Below are positions 9,565-18,782 of a stretch of DNA of 64,000 nucleotides, piece after piece; position 1 is the stretch's first letter; every line of letters begins with the position of its first letter. The stretch comes from Halothiobacillus sp. (GTDB taxonomy: Bacteria; Pseudomonadota; Gammaproteobacteria; Halothiobacillales; Halothiobacillaceae), in NCBI GenBank assembly GCA_016278265.1, contig JADQCE010000001.1, positions 682,001-746,000 of the forward strand, given 5' to 3'. The notes beneath the pieces are model-generated. The model worked only from the letters and a program-made list of their open reading frames with translations. It was not told the DNA's origin and did no database searches. Made by a program: the position numbers and the translations under genes.

Positions 9565-10194
9565 ATGCCCTCTCAAACCACCCGACTCGACCTGATTCGC
9601 CACGGCGAACCCGTCGGCGGCCGCCGCTTTCGTGGCGATGCCGTCGACGACCCATTGAGCGACCTTGGCTGGCAGCAACTCGAGCGACGCCTGGAAATGA
9701 TCGAGGCGCGCGGGCTGGCCGATTGGGACGTGGTCGCCACCTCGCCGCTGCGTCGCTGCAAGGCCTTCGCCGCGTCGGTCGCCGAGCGTCGCGGGCTGCA
9801 ACTGGTCGTCGATCCCGATCTGCGCGAGATCGGCTTTGGCCCCTGGGAGGGCTTGCGGCATGCCGAGATCCCCGAGCGCTACCCCGAACAGCACGCCGCC
9901 TTTCTCGCCGACCCGGTCGGCGGCCGTCCGCCCGGCAGCGAGCCAATGGCCGATTTCTTTGAGCGCGTCACGCGCGGGCTTGCCCGCCTGGAGGCCAATC
10001 ACGCCGGCCAGTCCGTCCTGGTGCTCTCGCACGCGATTGTCATGCGGGTCGCCTGCGCCTGGGTGCTGAATGCCCCGATGGCGGCGATCGCGCACGTGGA
10101 GACCGAATACGCCGCCATGCTTTCCATTCGCCACAATCATCGCGGCCGGCGGTTGCTCGGCCTGGACAATGCCTTGCCGGGTGACGAGGCGTGA
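9565..10194 (+). CDS. Histidine phosphatase superfamily protein
   Basis: The protein opens with the catalytic LIRHGE motif (residues 9-14 from the chosen ATG) and continues with SPLRRCKAFA, EIGFGPWEG and a C-terminal SHAIVMR block holding the second catalytic His. These features define the phosphoglycerate mutase-like histidine phosphatases. The overall pattern resembles alpha-ribazole-5'-phosphate phosphatase CobC, but no cobalamin genes lie nearby, so the substrate is open. The start at 9565 gives 209 residues with the motif near the N-terminus; an in-frame ATG at 9511 seems too long. The stop overlaps the next start by four bases. Confidence 0.85.
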   Translation: MPSQTTRLDLIRHGEPVGGRRFRGDAVDDPLSDLGWQQLERRLEMIEARGLADWDVVATSPLRRCKAFAASVAERRGLQLVVDPDLREIGFGPWEGLRHAEIPERYPEQHAAFLADPVGGRPPGSEPMADFFERVTRGLARLEANHAGQSVLVLSHAIVMRVACAWVLNAPMAAIAHVETEYAAMLSIRHNHRGRRLLGLDNALPGDEA

Positions 10195-11375
10195 CGCGCG
10201 GAATCGTTGACGTGGAACTGGGCGTACTGGGCCTTGACCCGCTGGATGCCTCGGGCGATGACCAGAGCGGCTTTTCGCACCCCGTCTGGACCTGGCCGAG
10301 AGAGGGGCTGGATGCCCCCGAGGCGGGCGGGCGCCCGTTGCCCCGTTTTCTCGGCGGCCGGTTCCAGCGTGGTGTATTGACCGTCGAAGGCCCTGACGAT
10401 ATCGCCTGTGACGATCCCGATGCGCTCGCGCTGGCGGCCGTGGACGAGACCGGGTCCGCCGATACGCCGCTTGCCATCACCGCCCCCGATTATCCCCTGG
10501 CTCGTGCTTTGGGCGATTGGCGCCTTGCCGGCGGCACGCGGGACGGGTTTGCCCAACAAGTGGCCGATTGGCGCGCGCAAGGTTTCGAGCGGTTGCTGTG
10601 TTTTGACCCGGTTCACCTCAAGCCCGAGACCGATCACGCCATCACCCTCGGCCCCCGCTATCTGGCGTTGACCGAGGGGGAGCTCGATGGGTTGCTATCC
10701 AAGCTCAACCCGTGGCTCGCCGAAGACGGCATGCAGGCCGTTCGCCTGGGGCGCCAGCCCTATCTGCTGGCCCAATTGCGCCCGGACGGGATCGGCCCGG
10801 CGAACGCAGCCCTCACGCGGGGCGGGGCGCCGCTGGCCTGCCTGCTGAACCGCAACGCCGGCGTGTTTATCGACGAGGAACACAGTGACCCCGTGCTGCG
10901 CCAATGGCTGACCGAGTTGCAGATGTGGCTCTACCCGCAACCGCTCAACGACCAACGCGCCGCCCACGGCCAACCCATCCTGAGCAGCTTCTGGCCGCAT
11001 GGGCTGAGTGCCCTGTCCGATGAACTGCCGTCACCGCCCGTCGGGGAGCGGCTGATCCTGACCGACTCGCCGGCCGTGCTCGCCGAGTGTGACGCCAACC
11101 CGTGGCGAGACGACGAGGTGGCGGCGACAAGCGAGGCGATCCGTGCCGGCAGGCCGGTGCGTGTCCTGCTGACCGAAGCGGCGTGGTGCCGACTCGAAGG
11201 CGACCTGGGTGGGTTCCAACAGGAGCTGGCCCGCATCGATGCCTGGCTCGAGCGATTGCAGGCCGAGTGTCCGGGCGTGCGGGTCCGCCTGGACGATGGC
11301 CAGGGCGGGGTATGGCAGCCTGAATCGTCGCTGAAACGTGCCTGGCACCGCCTGCTCCAGCGGGTGGGGCGATGA
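10191..11375 (+). CDS. Conserved protein upstream of recJ, function unassigned
   Basis: The 394-residue soluble protein overlaps the histidine phosphatase by four bases and recJ by four bases, so it is translationally coupled to both. Visible segments include PLAITAPDYPLARALGDWRLAGG, ERLLCFDPVHLKPETDHAITLGP and QPILSSFWPHGLSAL. The FDPVHL..TDH region and the position before recJ recall the conserved gammaproteobacterial protein often annotated as phosphoglycerate-mutase-like or regulatory. I cannot see a complete catalytic motif for that activity. No membrane span or signal peptide is present. Confidence 0.65.
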   Translation: MTRGIVDVELGVLGLDPLDASGDDQSGFSHPVWTWPREGLDAPEAGGRPLPRFLGGRFQRGVLTVEGPDDIACDDPDALALAAVDETGSADTPLAITAPDYPLARALGDWRLAGGTRDGFAQQVADWRAQGFERLLCFDPVHLKPETDHAITLGPRYLALTEGELDGLLSKLNPWLAEDGMQAVRLGRQPYLLAQLRPDGIGPANAALTRGGAPLACLLNRNAGVFIDEEHSDPVLRQWLTELQMWLYPQPLNDQRAAHGQPILSSFWPHGLSALSDELPSPPVGERLILTDSPAVLAECDANPWRDDEVAATSEAIRAGRPVRVLLTEAAWCRLEGDLGGFQQELARIDAWLERLQAECPGVRVRLDDGQGGVWQPESSLKRAWHRLLQRVGR

Positions 11376-13171
11376 CCACTGAGGCAAAAGCGGGTCCCAA
11401 GGCCGCGCGCGTTCTGGGTGTCGCCAGCATCCGTCGGCGTCCAGCATCCGAGCCGACCGAGGCATTGGCGCACCTCAACCCGCGGCTGGCCCGCGTGCTC
11501 GCTGCGCGTGGTATTACCCAGGCCGCACAACTCGATCATCGACTGCAGGCGGTCCTCCCGCCCGCCGGCCTGCCGGATCTGGACGAGGCCGCCCGCCTAG
11601 TCAGCGATGCCATCGAGCGCCACGAATCCATCCTGATCGTCGGTGACTTCGATGCCGACGGCGCCACTGCCACGGCCCTGTGCCTGCGTGGCCTGCGTGC
11701 CATGGGGGCCGAGCAAGTCGACTTTCTGATCCCCGATCGCCAGCGCCACGGTTATGGCCTGAGCCCGGCGTTGCTGGACGAACTCGACACGCCACCGGCG
11801 TTGATCCTCACCGTCGACAACGGCATCAGCGCCCACGCCGGGGTATCCGCCGCGAAGGCCGCCGGGTCGCGAGTGGTGGTCACCGACCACCACCTGCCCG
11901 GCGAGACGCTCCCCGCCGCCGATGCCATCGTCAACCCGAATCGCGCCGATGCGGCCTTCGGTTCGACGGCGCTGGCGGGGGTCGGCGTGGCCTTCTACCT
12001 GCTTGCCGCCGTGCGCAGCGAGCTCGACCGACGCGGCTGGTTCGCCGCGCGCGAGCGACCCAATCTGGCCAACTGGCTGGACCTGGTGGCCCTGGGCACC
12101 ATCGCCGACGTGGTCGAACTCGATGCCAACAACCGGCGCCTGGTTGCCCAGGGCCTTGCCCGCATCCGCTCGCACGCCTGCGCGCCGGGCATCCTGGCGC
12201 TGTTCGCCGTCGCCGGGCGCGACCCGCGCGAGGCGCGATCCAGCGATCTGGGCTTCGCCATCGGTCCGCGACTGAACGCCGCCGGGCGGTTGGAGAACAT
12301 GAGGCTGGGGGTCGAATGCCTGCTCGAAGACGACGCGGCCGAGGCCCGCCGGCTGGCCGGCACGCTCGACCAGATCAATCGTCAACGTCGCGACGTCGAG
12401 GCCAACATGCTCGACACCGTCGCCGCCGACCTAGACCGGGCGATGGCCGGGCAGGGCGATACGCCGCCGTCAAACCCGGCCGACTGGGTGCGCTTCGATC
12501 CGGGCTTTCACCCCGGCGTGATCGGCATCGTTGCCGGGCGCCTTAAGAGCCGCTGGGTGCGACCGGTGTTCGTCTTCGCCCCGGCCGAGGTCGGTAACAA
12601 TGACGGCCGGCTCAAGGGCTCCGGTCGCTCGATCCCCGGCATCCACCTGCGCGATCTGCTGGTTGAGATCGACGCCCGACAGCCCGGCCTGATCGATGGC
12701 TTCGGCGGACACGCCATGGCGGCCGGCCTGTCACTCGATCGCGCGCAACTCGATGCCTTTCGCCAGGCCTTCACGCAGGCCGTCGCTCGCCACCATGAGC
12801 GGCTACCCGACGGCCGCGAAGTGATCACCGACGGGCCTCTTGACGCCGCCGACCTCCACCTCGACTTCATCGACGCCCTCGACCACCACGGCCCCTGGGG
12901 CACCGGCTTTCCCGAACCGCTGTTCGACAACACCTTCGAGGTGCTCGAGAAAACCGCCCTGAAAGACGGCAAGCACTGGCGCCTCTCCGTCCGCCTGCTC
13001 GACCACCCGCACGCCCGATCCGTGGATGCCATCTGGTTCCGCGCCCCCGACCCACTCCCCCCCGGCCGCCACTGGCAGATCGCCTACCGCCCCGTGGCCG
13101 ACAGCTTTCGTGGCCGCAAACGCCTCAAGCTCTTCGTCGAGACAGCCTTGCCCATCACCGCTTCAGACTAG
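11372..13171 (+). CDS. recJ: Single-stranded-DNA-specific exonuclease RecJ
   Basis: RecJ is the 5'-3' single-strand DNA exonuclease of recombination and mismatch repair. The DHH-family metal motifs are clear: DFDADG at residues 92-97, VDNG at 148-151 and TDHH at 171-174. The DHHA1 nucleic-acid part carries GFGGHAMAAGL, and the OB fold lies at the C-terminus. At 599 residues it is slightly longer than E. coli RecJ (577). It is translationally coupled to the preceding gene and is followed within 12 bases of its stop by the first REP unit. Confidence 0.96.
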   Translation: MTTEAKAGPKAARVLGVASIRRRPASEPTEALAHLNPRLARVLAARGITQAAQLDHRLQAVLPPAGLPDLDEAARLVSDAIERHESILIVGDFDADGATATALCLRGLRAMGAEQVDFLIPDRQRHGYGLSPALLDELDTPPALILTVDNGISAHAGVSAAKAAGSRVVVTDHHLPGETLPAADAIVNPNRADAAFGSTALAGVGVAFYLLAAVRSELDRRGWFAARERPNLANWLDLVALGTIADVVELDANNRRLVAQGLARIRSHACAPGILALFAVAGRDPREARSSDLGFAIGPRLNAAGRLENMRLGVECLLEDDAAEARRLAGTLDQINRQRRDVEANMLDTVAADLDRAMAGQGDTPPSNPADWVRFDPGFHPGVIGIVAGRLKSRWVRPVFVFAPAEVGNNDGRLKGSGRSIPGIHLRDLLVEIDARQPGLIDGFGGHAMAAGLSLDRAQLDAFRQAFTQAVARHHERLPDGREVITDGPLDAADLHLDFIDALDHHGPWGTGFPEPLFDNTFEVLEKTALKDGKHWRLSVRLLDHPHARSVDAIWFRAPDPLPPGRHWQIAYRPVADSFRGRKRLKLFVETALPITASD

Positions 13172-13183
13172 TTGTCACACATC

Positions 13184-13357
13184 GGACCGCGGAGTTGCAC
13201 TCCGCGTAACGGGGAGCCCAACTCGCCGGTCCAAGGCAGAGGAAGGCGGTCGACCGTTGGATCGTGGAGTTGCACTCCGCGTAACGGCGAGTCCAACTCG
13301 CCGGTCCCAAAGCAAAGAAGGCGGTCATCCCTTGGATCGTGGAGTTGCACTCCACGC
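13184..13357. repeat. REP array upstream of the RAYT gene (75-bp period)
   Basis: Two full units (13184-13232 and 13259-13307) and a half unit (13334-13357) begin at exact 75-base intervals. Each full unit consists of two adjacent hairpins: one with stem CGCGGAGT/ACTCCGCG and loop TGC, the other with GGCGAGT/ACTCGCC. The unit is bracketed by GGACC or GGATC and GGTCC. The spacers are also related to one another (a shared AAGGCGGTC). This is the structure of repetitive extragenic palindromes grouped as a BIME. Confidence 0.9.
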
Positions 13358-13537
13358 AATCACGCCCAAAAACGCACCTCCCACCAGTAAATCCCGCTCC
13401 GACCGCGCGCCTGGAACCCTGCGGACCAGCCAATGGCTCTTCCCGGAATAGGGCTTCACAATCAAACAGATCCACCACTTGCCCGCTCAACGCGCCCCCG
13501 GCACCATGCCCCTTGGAAAAAGCAAGGAGGTCGACGC

Positions 13538-14149
13538 ATGCCGGCAAGGACGCCCGCACCGAACCGTTGGACCTGCCGTCATCTACCGCATGTGGATGCG
13601 CCGGGTCACTTTCAGCATGTCGCATTCCATCTGGCCGACTCGTTGCCGCGTGCCGCATTGCTCCGAATGGAACGCGACCTTGCCCATTTGCCCGCTTACC
13701 AACGGTCGCAAACGAAAGCCCGCCGCATTGAGGTCATGCTCGATGCCGGGCGGGGGTCCTGCCTGCTGGCGCAGCCGACCTGCGCCCGAATAATGGTCGA
13801 AACGCTGTTGTTCGGCGACGGCACCCGCTACCAACTGCATGCGTGGGTGGTCATGCCGAACCACGTCCACGTGCTGGTGCGGCAAGATGAAAACCACCCC
13901 CTGTCACGCATCGTCCAGTCCTGGAAACGCCATTCCTCCCGTGAGATCCGGCGTCTCGGCAACGACGCGAATCGCCAAACTGCAGGCCCACATGCCGGCA
14001 TCTGGCAACGCGACTACTGGGACCGTTACATCCGAAACGATCGTCATTTCGCCGCAGTCGAAGAATATATTCGTCTAAACCCCGTCAAGGCCGGACTGGT
14101 GCCGACCCCAGAAGACTGGCCGTATGGCTCGGCAGGGCGGGGCGAGTAG
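13538..14149 (+). CDS. REP-associated tyrosine transposase (RAYT)
   Basis: RAYTs are single-copy Y1 HUH nucleases related to IS200/IS605 transposases. They bind and cut REP hairpins as single strands and are thought to spread them. The 203-residue protein contains the metal-binding HUH motif as His109-Val-His111 (MPNHVHVLV), the RAYT helix SRIVQSWKRHSS, the QRDYWDRYIRND region with the candidate nucleophile Tyr160, and the terminal EYIRLNPVKAGLV. The start at 13538 is chosen because AAGGAGG lies seven bases upstream; the same frame extends to 13433 without that support. REP arrays flank it on both sides, so this is a complete REP-RAYT unit. Confidence 0.93.
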   Translation: MPARTPAPNRWTCRHLPHVDAPGHFQHVAFHLADSLPRAALLRMERDLAHLPAYQRSQTKARRIEVMLDAGRGSCLLAQPTCARIMVETLLFGDGTRYQLHAWVVMPNHVHVLVRQDENHPLSRIVQSWKRHSSREIRRLGNDANRQTAGPHAGIWQRDYWDRYIRNDRHFAAVEEYIRLNPVKAGLVPTPEDWPYGSAGRGE

Positions 14150-14163
14150 GAAAGTAACCGGCT

Positions 14164-14453
14164 ATGGACCGCGGAGTTGCACTCCGCGCCACGGCGAGTG
14201 CAACTCGCCACTCCCACCACCAACCATGGACCGTGGAGTTGCACTCCACGTCTCGGCGAGTGCAACTCGCCGCTCCGACGAACCCTGGACCGCGGAGCTG
14301 CACTCCGCGCTGGCAAACCCAATCGCCGCTCCCAGCATCCCACCATGGACCGTGGAGTTTCACTCCACGCCGGCGAGTACAACTCGCCGCTCCAACGAAC
14401 CATAGACCGCGGAGTTGTACTCCGTGCCGGCAAATCCAACTCGCCAATTCAGT
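14164..14453. repeat. REP array downstream of the RAYT gene (about 60-bp period)
   Basis: Five units start near 14164, 14226, 14285, 14345 and 14402. Each carries the GGACCG(C/T)GGAGTTGCACTCC(A/G)CG hairpin. It is followed, in full or decayed form, by the CGGCGAGTGCAACTCGCC hairpin and CTCC. Units 3 and 5 have partly lost the second hairpin. All point the same way as the units before the transposase. The array ends about 70 bases before the glmS start, so it lies in the glmS leader or promoter region. Confidence 0.9.
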
Positions 14454-14521
14454 CCCTCTAATCGGCCGCATTGAGATACAATCCCGCGCTATTCAATCCG
14501 AGTTAAATGGGAAGCGGATTC

Positions 14522-16375
14522 ATGTGCGGAATCGTCGCAGCGGTAGCCGAACGGCAAGTGGGCCCCATCCTCCTGGAAGGATTGCGTCGCCTGGAATACC
14601 GCGGCTACGACTCGGCCGGGGTGGCGTTGCTCGACGAGGGGCAGGGGCTGGCCTCGGCGCGTGCGGTGGGCAAGGTCGCCGCCCTTGCCGAGAAGCTTGA
14701 AGCCGCCCCCATCACCGGCCAGCTCGGCATCGCCCACACCCGCTGGGCGACTCACGGCGTGCCGGTCGAGCGCAACGCGCATCCGCATCTCGCGCCGAAC
14801 GGCGAGCACGGCCGGGTGGCGGTGGTGCATAACGGCATCATCGAGAATTTCGCCAAGCTGAAGGCCGAATTGGTCGATGGCGGCTGTGCCTTCGCTTCGG
14901 ATACCGATACCGAGGTCATCGCCCACCTCATCCATCACCAGCTCGAACTCGGCCTGTCGCCCGAAGCCGCCTTTCATGCCGCGGTGGACCGGCTTCAGGG
15001 CGCCTTCGCGCTGGCGGTAATCATCACCGATGCCCCCGAAACGCTATTCGTCGCTCGCCAGGGCAGCCCGCTGGTCATTGGTGTGGGCATCGGCGAGCAC
15101 TTTGCCGCCTCGGATGCCCTTGCGCTGCTGCCGGTGACCCAGTCGTTCATCTATCTGGAAGAGGGCGACCGGGCGGTCATCACCCGCGAGACGCTCGCCA
15201 TCACCGATGCGGCGGGTAACCCCGTCGAGCGCCCGGTGCGCCAGTCCGCCCAGCGCGCCGAAAGTGCCGATCGCGGCCGTTTCCGCCATTTCATGCTCAA
15301 GGAAATCCACGAGCAGCCGCAGGCCATCGCCAACACCCTGGAAGGGCGCATCGCCGACGGTCATATTTTGCCGGCGGCGTTCGGCGTGGGTGCCGACGAG
15401 ATCTTCGCCGGCGTCGAACGCGTGCAGATCATCGCCTGCGGCACCAGCTACCACGCCGGCATGGTGGCGCGCTACTGGCTCGAGGACATCCTGCGGCTGC
15501 CCTGCGCCGTCGAGGTGGCCTCCGAATTCCACTACCGCAACCCGGTCGTCAGCCCCAACACCTTGATCGTCGCGCTCTCCCAATCCGGCGAGACGGCCGA
15601 CACCTTGGCCGCCATCCGCATGCTCAAGCGCGAGGACCCGACGCGCCCGGTGCTCGCCATCTGCAACGCCCCCGAATCCTCTTTGGTCCGCGAGTCGGAC
15701 TTGGTGCTGATGACCCGCGCCGGCCCCGAGATTTCGGTGGCCTCCACCAAGGCCTTCTCCACCCAGCTCGTCTCTCTGGCCCTGCTGCTCCTTGCCATCG
15801 GACGGGCGAGTGGCCGCATGGAGGAAGCCGAAGAGCAACGCATCGTCGCCGGTCTGGAGAAGGTCCCCGGGCGCATCCAGGACGCCTTGGATCACGGCGA
15901 CCGCGTGCGCGAACTGGCCGAGCTGCTGGTGGAAAAGGAACACGCCCTGTTCCTCGGTCGCGGGCCGATGTATCCCATCGCCATGGAAGGGGCGCTGAAG
16001 CTCAAGGAAATCAGCTACATCCACGCCGAGGCGTACCCAGCAGGCGAGCTCAAGCACGGCCCATTGGCACTGATCGACGAGACCATGCCGGTAATCACCA
16101 TCGCCCCACAAAACGAACTTCTCGATAAATTGAAGTCGAATATCGCCGAGGTAACCGCACGCGGGGCCGAACTGTTCGTTTTTGCCGACGAGCGCGCCGG
16201 GTTGCACTCGGCAGATTTCACCCACGTACTGCCGGTGACCTCGAATGTCGGGCGCATCAGTGCGCCGATCATCTTCAACATCCCGCTCCAGTTGCTTGCC
16301 TATCACGTGGCTGTACTTAAGGGCACGGACGTGGACCAGCCGCGCAATCTGGCCAAATCGGTCACGGTGGAATAA
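14522..16375 (+). CDS. glmS: Glutamine-fructose-6-phosphate aminotransferase GlmS
   Basis: GlmS converts fructose-6-phosphate and glutamine to glucosamine-6-phosphate, the entry to UDP-GlcNAc and so to peptidoglycan, LPS and the amino sugars of the cluster that follows. The start at 14522 places the catalytic Cys at position 2 (MCGIVAAVAE); an ATG 15 bases upstream would bury it. The class II amidotransferase domain is followed by two SIS sugar-isomerase domains with CGTSYHAG, ALSQSGETADT and KELKHGP-like segments. It ends with LAKSVTVE. The 617 residues are close to E. coli (609). It is ten bases upstream of the Wzz gene. Confidence 0.97.
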   Translation: MCGIVAAVAERQVGPILLEGLRRLEYRGYDSAGVALLDEGQGLASARAVGKVAALAEKLEAAPITGQLGIAHTRWATHGVPVERNAHPHLAPNGEHGRVAVVHNGIIENFAKLKAELVDGGCAFASDTDTEVIAHLIHHQLELGLSPEAAFHAAVDRLQGAFALAVIITDAPETLFVARQGSPLVIGVGIGEHFAASDALALLPVTQSFIYLEEGDRAVITRETLAITDAAGNPVERPVRQSAQRAESADRGRFRHFMLKEIHEQPQAIANTLEGRIADGHILPAAFGVGADEIFAGVERVQIIACGTSYHAGMVARYWLEDILRLPCAVEVASEFHYRNPVVSPNTLIVALSQSGETADTLAAIRMLKREDPTRPVLAICNAPESSLVRESDLVLMTRAGPEISVASTKAFSTQLVSLALLLLAIGRASGRMEEAEEQRIVAGLEKVPGRIQDALDHGDRVRELAELLVEKEHALFLGRGPMYPIAMEGALKLKEISYIHAEAYPAGELKHGPLALIDETMPVITIAPQNELLDKLKSNIAEVTARGAELFVFADERAGLHSADFTHVLPVTSNVGRISAPIIFNIPLQLLAYHVAVLKGTDVDQPRNLAKSVTVE

Positions 16376-16384
16376 CCAACTCGT

Positions 16385-17251
16385 ATGAAAAAGGACCAAT
16401 CGATGAACGAAATCCGGCCCAGCCAGCCGCCTGCCCCCAATCCACCACGATTTCACGATGAGATTGACCTAGTGGATCTGGCGCTTGCCCTGTGGCGGCG
16501 TAAGTGGTTGGTGGTCTCGGTGACGTTAGCGGTCGTCGTGCTGGCAGCACTTTATGCATTTGCTCGCGGCGAAGCCGTGAAAGCCACCTCGTTCGCATCG
16601 ATTTACAGCCTTCCAAAGACCGTCGATCAACGCGGTGACGACCGTTACGTGATCGAGCCGGGCGCGGTGATGGAACTCACCCAGCGCGTTTTCGTGCCCA
16701 AGTCCTTGACCGAAGAGCGTGCGGCCAATGCCTCGGGAGACTTGCATGACTTGGAGGTCAAGCTCGATCAGCCCAAAGAGACGTCGCTGATTGTTCTCGA
16801 GACTGAAGCAACTGAAGGCGACTCCAAGCGTGTCGAGGCGCTGCATGAATCAATCACCGACCGGATTGGCGTGTTGGTCCAGGGTGAGGTGGATGATTTG
16901 CGAGCGAAGCTGGACCGTCGGATCGAGATGCTGGAAACGCGTCTCGCCAACGCGGAATCATTGGCGGAATCACTAAGCCAGGCGGGCGGCGATCTTGCAG
17001 ATATTTCCCTCGAATTAACGGAAATAAAGAAAGACCTGCTCTCGGCTGAACTGGAAAAGTCGTCGCTCGGTAATGGCCGTCTGGTCGAGCTGGGCCAGCA
17101 GCGTGAGTTGGATGGCGGTGTGTCCAGTACGTTGATCGTAGCCTTGGGCGCCATCCTCGGCCTCTTCGCCGGCCTCTTCGCCGCCTTGATGGCCAACTTT
17201 ATCTCCGCCGCCCGCGAGCGCCTGCATGGCGAACACGAAGTCGAAGAATAA
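16385..17251 (+). CDS. wzz: Wzz-family polysaccharide chain length regulator
   Basis: The 288-residue protein has the Wzz topology. A proline-rich cytosolic N-terminus leads to EIDLVDLALALWRRKWLVVSV and the first membrane span (about residues 39-58). A periplasmic helical domain with long coiled-coil segments follows (about 60-245). The second span (STLIVALGAILGLFAGLFAALM) precedes a short basic tail. Wzz proteins form inner-membrane oligomers that set the modal length of Wzy-made O-antigen or capsule. Its position at the head of the cluster fits. The LALWRRKW motif is typical of this class; GlmS lies directly upstream. Confidence 0.88.
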   Translation: MKKDQSMNEIRPSQPPAPNPPRFHDEIDLVDLALALWRRKWLVVSVTLAVVVLAALYAFARGEAVKATSFASIYSLPKTVDQRGDDRYVIEPGAVMELTQRVFVPKSLTEERAANASGDLHDLEVKLDQPKETSLIVLETEATEGDSKRVEALHESITDRIGVLVQGEVDDLRAKLDRRIEMLETRLANAESLAESLSQAGGDLADISLELTEIKKDLLSAELEKSSLGNGRLVELGQQRELDGGVSSTLIVALGAILGLFAGLFAALMANFISAARERLHGEHEVEE

Positions 17252-17270
17252 TTAACAAAACGACATTGAC

Positions 17271-18566
17271 ATGACGACAAGCAACACATTCCATCCCCCC
17301 AAAGACGTCAAGATCGCCATGGTCGGTCTCGGTTACGTCGGTCTCCCGCTGGCCGTGGCTTTCGGCCGCGTCCAGTCCGTGGTCGGCTTCGATATCAACG
17401 CCAAGCGCATCGCTGAGCTGAAAAACGGTATCGACCACACCCGCGAGGTCGAGCCGAACGAACTGGTCGAGGCAACACAGCTTTGCTTCACCGACCGCCT
17501 GGAAGACATCGCCGACTGCAATGTCTTCATCGTCACCGTGCCCACGCCCATCGACCGCTATAAGCGCCCGGACCTCAGTCCGCTAATCGCTGCGTCTAAA
17601 ACCGTGGGGAAGGTGCTGAAAGAAGGCGACGTGGTCATCTACGAATCCACCGTCTACCCCGGTGCCACCGAGGACGACTGTGTGCCGGTGCTTGAAGAGA
17701 CCAGCGGGCTGACGTTCAATCAGGACTTCTTCGCCGGGTACAGCCCGGAGCGGATCAACCCGGGTGACAAGGAACACCGCGTCGCCGATATCATGAAGGT
17801 CACGGCCGGCTCTACGCCTGAGGCCGCCAAGTTCATCGATGGCCTTTATCGCCGCGTCATCACGGCCGGCACGCACCTGGCCCCGGCCATCCGTGTCGCC
17901 GAGGCCGCCAAGGTGATCGAGAACACTCAGCGGGACGTCAATATCGCGTTGGTCAACGAACTGGCCATGCTGTTCAACAAGATGGGCGTCGACACCCAGG
18001 CAGTCCTCGAGGCCGCCGCCACCAAGTGGAATTTCCTGCCCTTCAAGCCCGGATTGGTCGGCGGGCACTGCATCGGCGTTGACCCGTACTACCTCACTCA
18101 GAAAGCCGAGGAGGTCGGTTATCATCCCGAAATGATCCTTGCCGGGCGGCGCACCAACGACGGCATGGGCGAATACGTCGCCGCAAAGGTGGTGCAGTTG
18201 ATGACCCGCAAGCGCGTGCAGGTCGTGGATTCCAAGGTGCTGATCCTTGGACTCACCTTCAAGGAAAACTGCCCGGATCTCCGCAATACCCGCGTGATCG
18301 ACGTAATCCGAGAATTGCGTGACTATAACGTTGACGTCCACGTCCATGACCCCTGGGCGGATCCCTCCGAGGCTTGCGATGAATACGATATCTCCCTGGT
18401 CGATCAACCGGCACAGGGCGACTATGACGCGGTCGTGATCGCAGTCGCTCACGATCAGTTCGTGCGTATGGGAGCGGAAGGAATACGGGCCCTCACCCGG
18501 AATGGCGGGCTCGTTTACGACATTAAGCACGTGCTTGGTCGTGAGGAAAGCGACGGCCGGCTGTAG
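17271..18566 (+). CDS. wbpA: UDP-N-acetylglucosamine 6-dehydrogenase (WbpA/TviB type)
   Basis: This nucleotide-sugar dehydrogenase oxidises C6 of UDP-GlcNAc twice with NAD, giving UDP-GlcNAcA, the first step to UDP-ManNAc3NAcA. The Rossmann motif [13 protein letters not shown] is near residue 19. The catalytic Cys is at about 266 in [12 protein letters not shown], and the C-terminal UDP-binding domain carries [17 protein letters not shown]. At 431 residues it fits the WbpA/WbpO/TviB group rather than the UDP-glucose dehydrogenases. The adjacent wbpB, wbpD, wbpE and wbpI homologues support UDP-GlcNAc as substrate. Confidence 0.92.
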   Translation: MTTSNTFHPPKDVKIAMVGLGYVGLPLAVAFGRVQSVVGFDINAKRIAELKNGIDHTREVEPNELVEATQLCFTDRLEDIADCNVFIVTVPTPIDRYKRPDLSPLIAASKTVGKVLKEGDVVIYESTVYPGATEDDCVPVLEETSGLTFNQDFFAGYSPERINPGDKEHRVADIMKVTAGSTPEAAKFIDGLYRRVITAGTHLAPAIRVAEAAKVIENTQRDVNIALVNELAMLFNKMGVDTQAVLEAAATKWNFLPFKPGLVGGHCIGVDPYYLTQKAEEVGYHPEMILAGRRTNDGMGEYVAAKVVQLMTRKRVQVVDSKVLILGLTFKENCPDLRNTRVIDVIRELRDYNVDVHVHDPWADPSEACDEYDISLVDQPAQGDYDAVVIAVAHDQFVRMGAEGIRALTRNGGLVYDIKHVLGREESDGRL

Positions 18567-18577
18567 CCCGCGCCTTG

Positions 18578-18626
18578 GGAGCGGCGAGTTGCACTCGCCG
18601 TCACGCGGAGTGCAACTCCGCGATCC
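18578..18626 (-). repeat. Single REP unit, inverted orientation
   Basis: One complete unit with both hairpins (GGCGAGTTGCACTCGCC then CGCGGAGTGCAACTCCGCG) lies between wbpA and wbpB. It is the reverse complement of the units beside the RAYT gene and sits 12 bases after the wbpA stop. It is a dispersed member of the family, probably mobilised in trans. Confidence 0.88.
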
Positions 18627-18782
18627 ATAGGGCTGGGATGAGCGCCTCTAGGCTCGATGCCATCGGTCTCGCACCAAATCGAGTGGGTCGGGCTTGGCAG
18701 CGGCAGCCCGGCGTAAGGGCTCCTCCTATCCGCCGACGACACAGCAAGACTTTTTGAACCTACCCAACAAAGACAAGACCAC

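Noticed and set aside
13184-14453. Possible CRISPR array
   Set aside because: The units are themselves double hairpins, spacers are related to each other and vary in length, periods differ on each side, and no cas genes are present; REP units beside a RAYT explain the pattern.
14454-14521. Promoter of glmS with TACAAT at 14477-14482
   Set aside because: A fair -10 is present but no -35 at proper spacing, and the REP array directly upstream makes the call unreliable.
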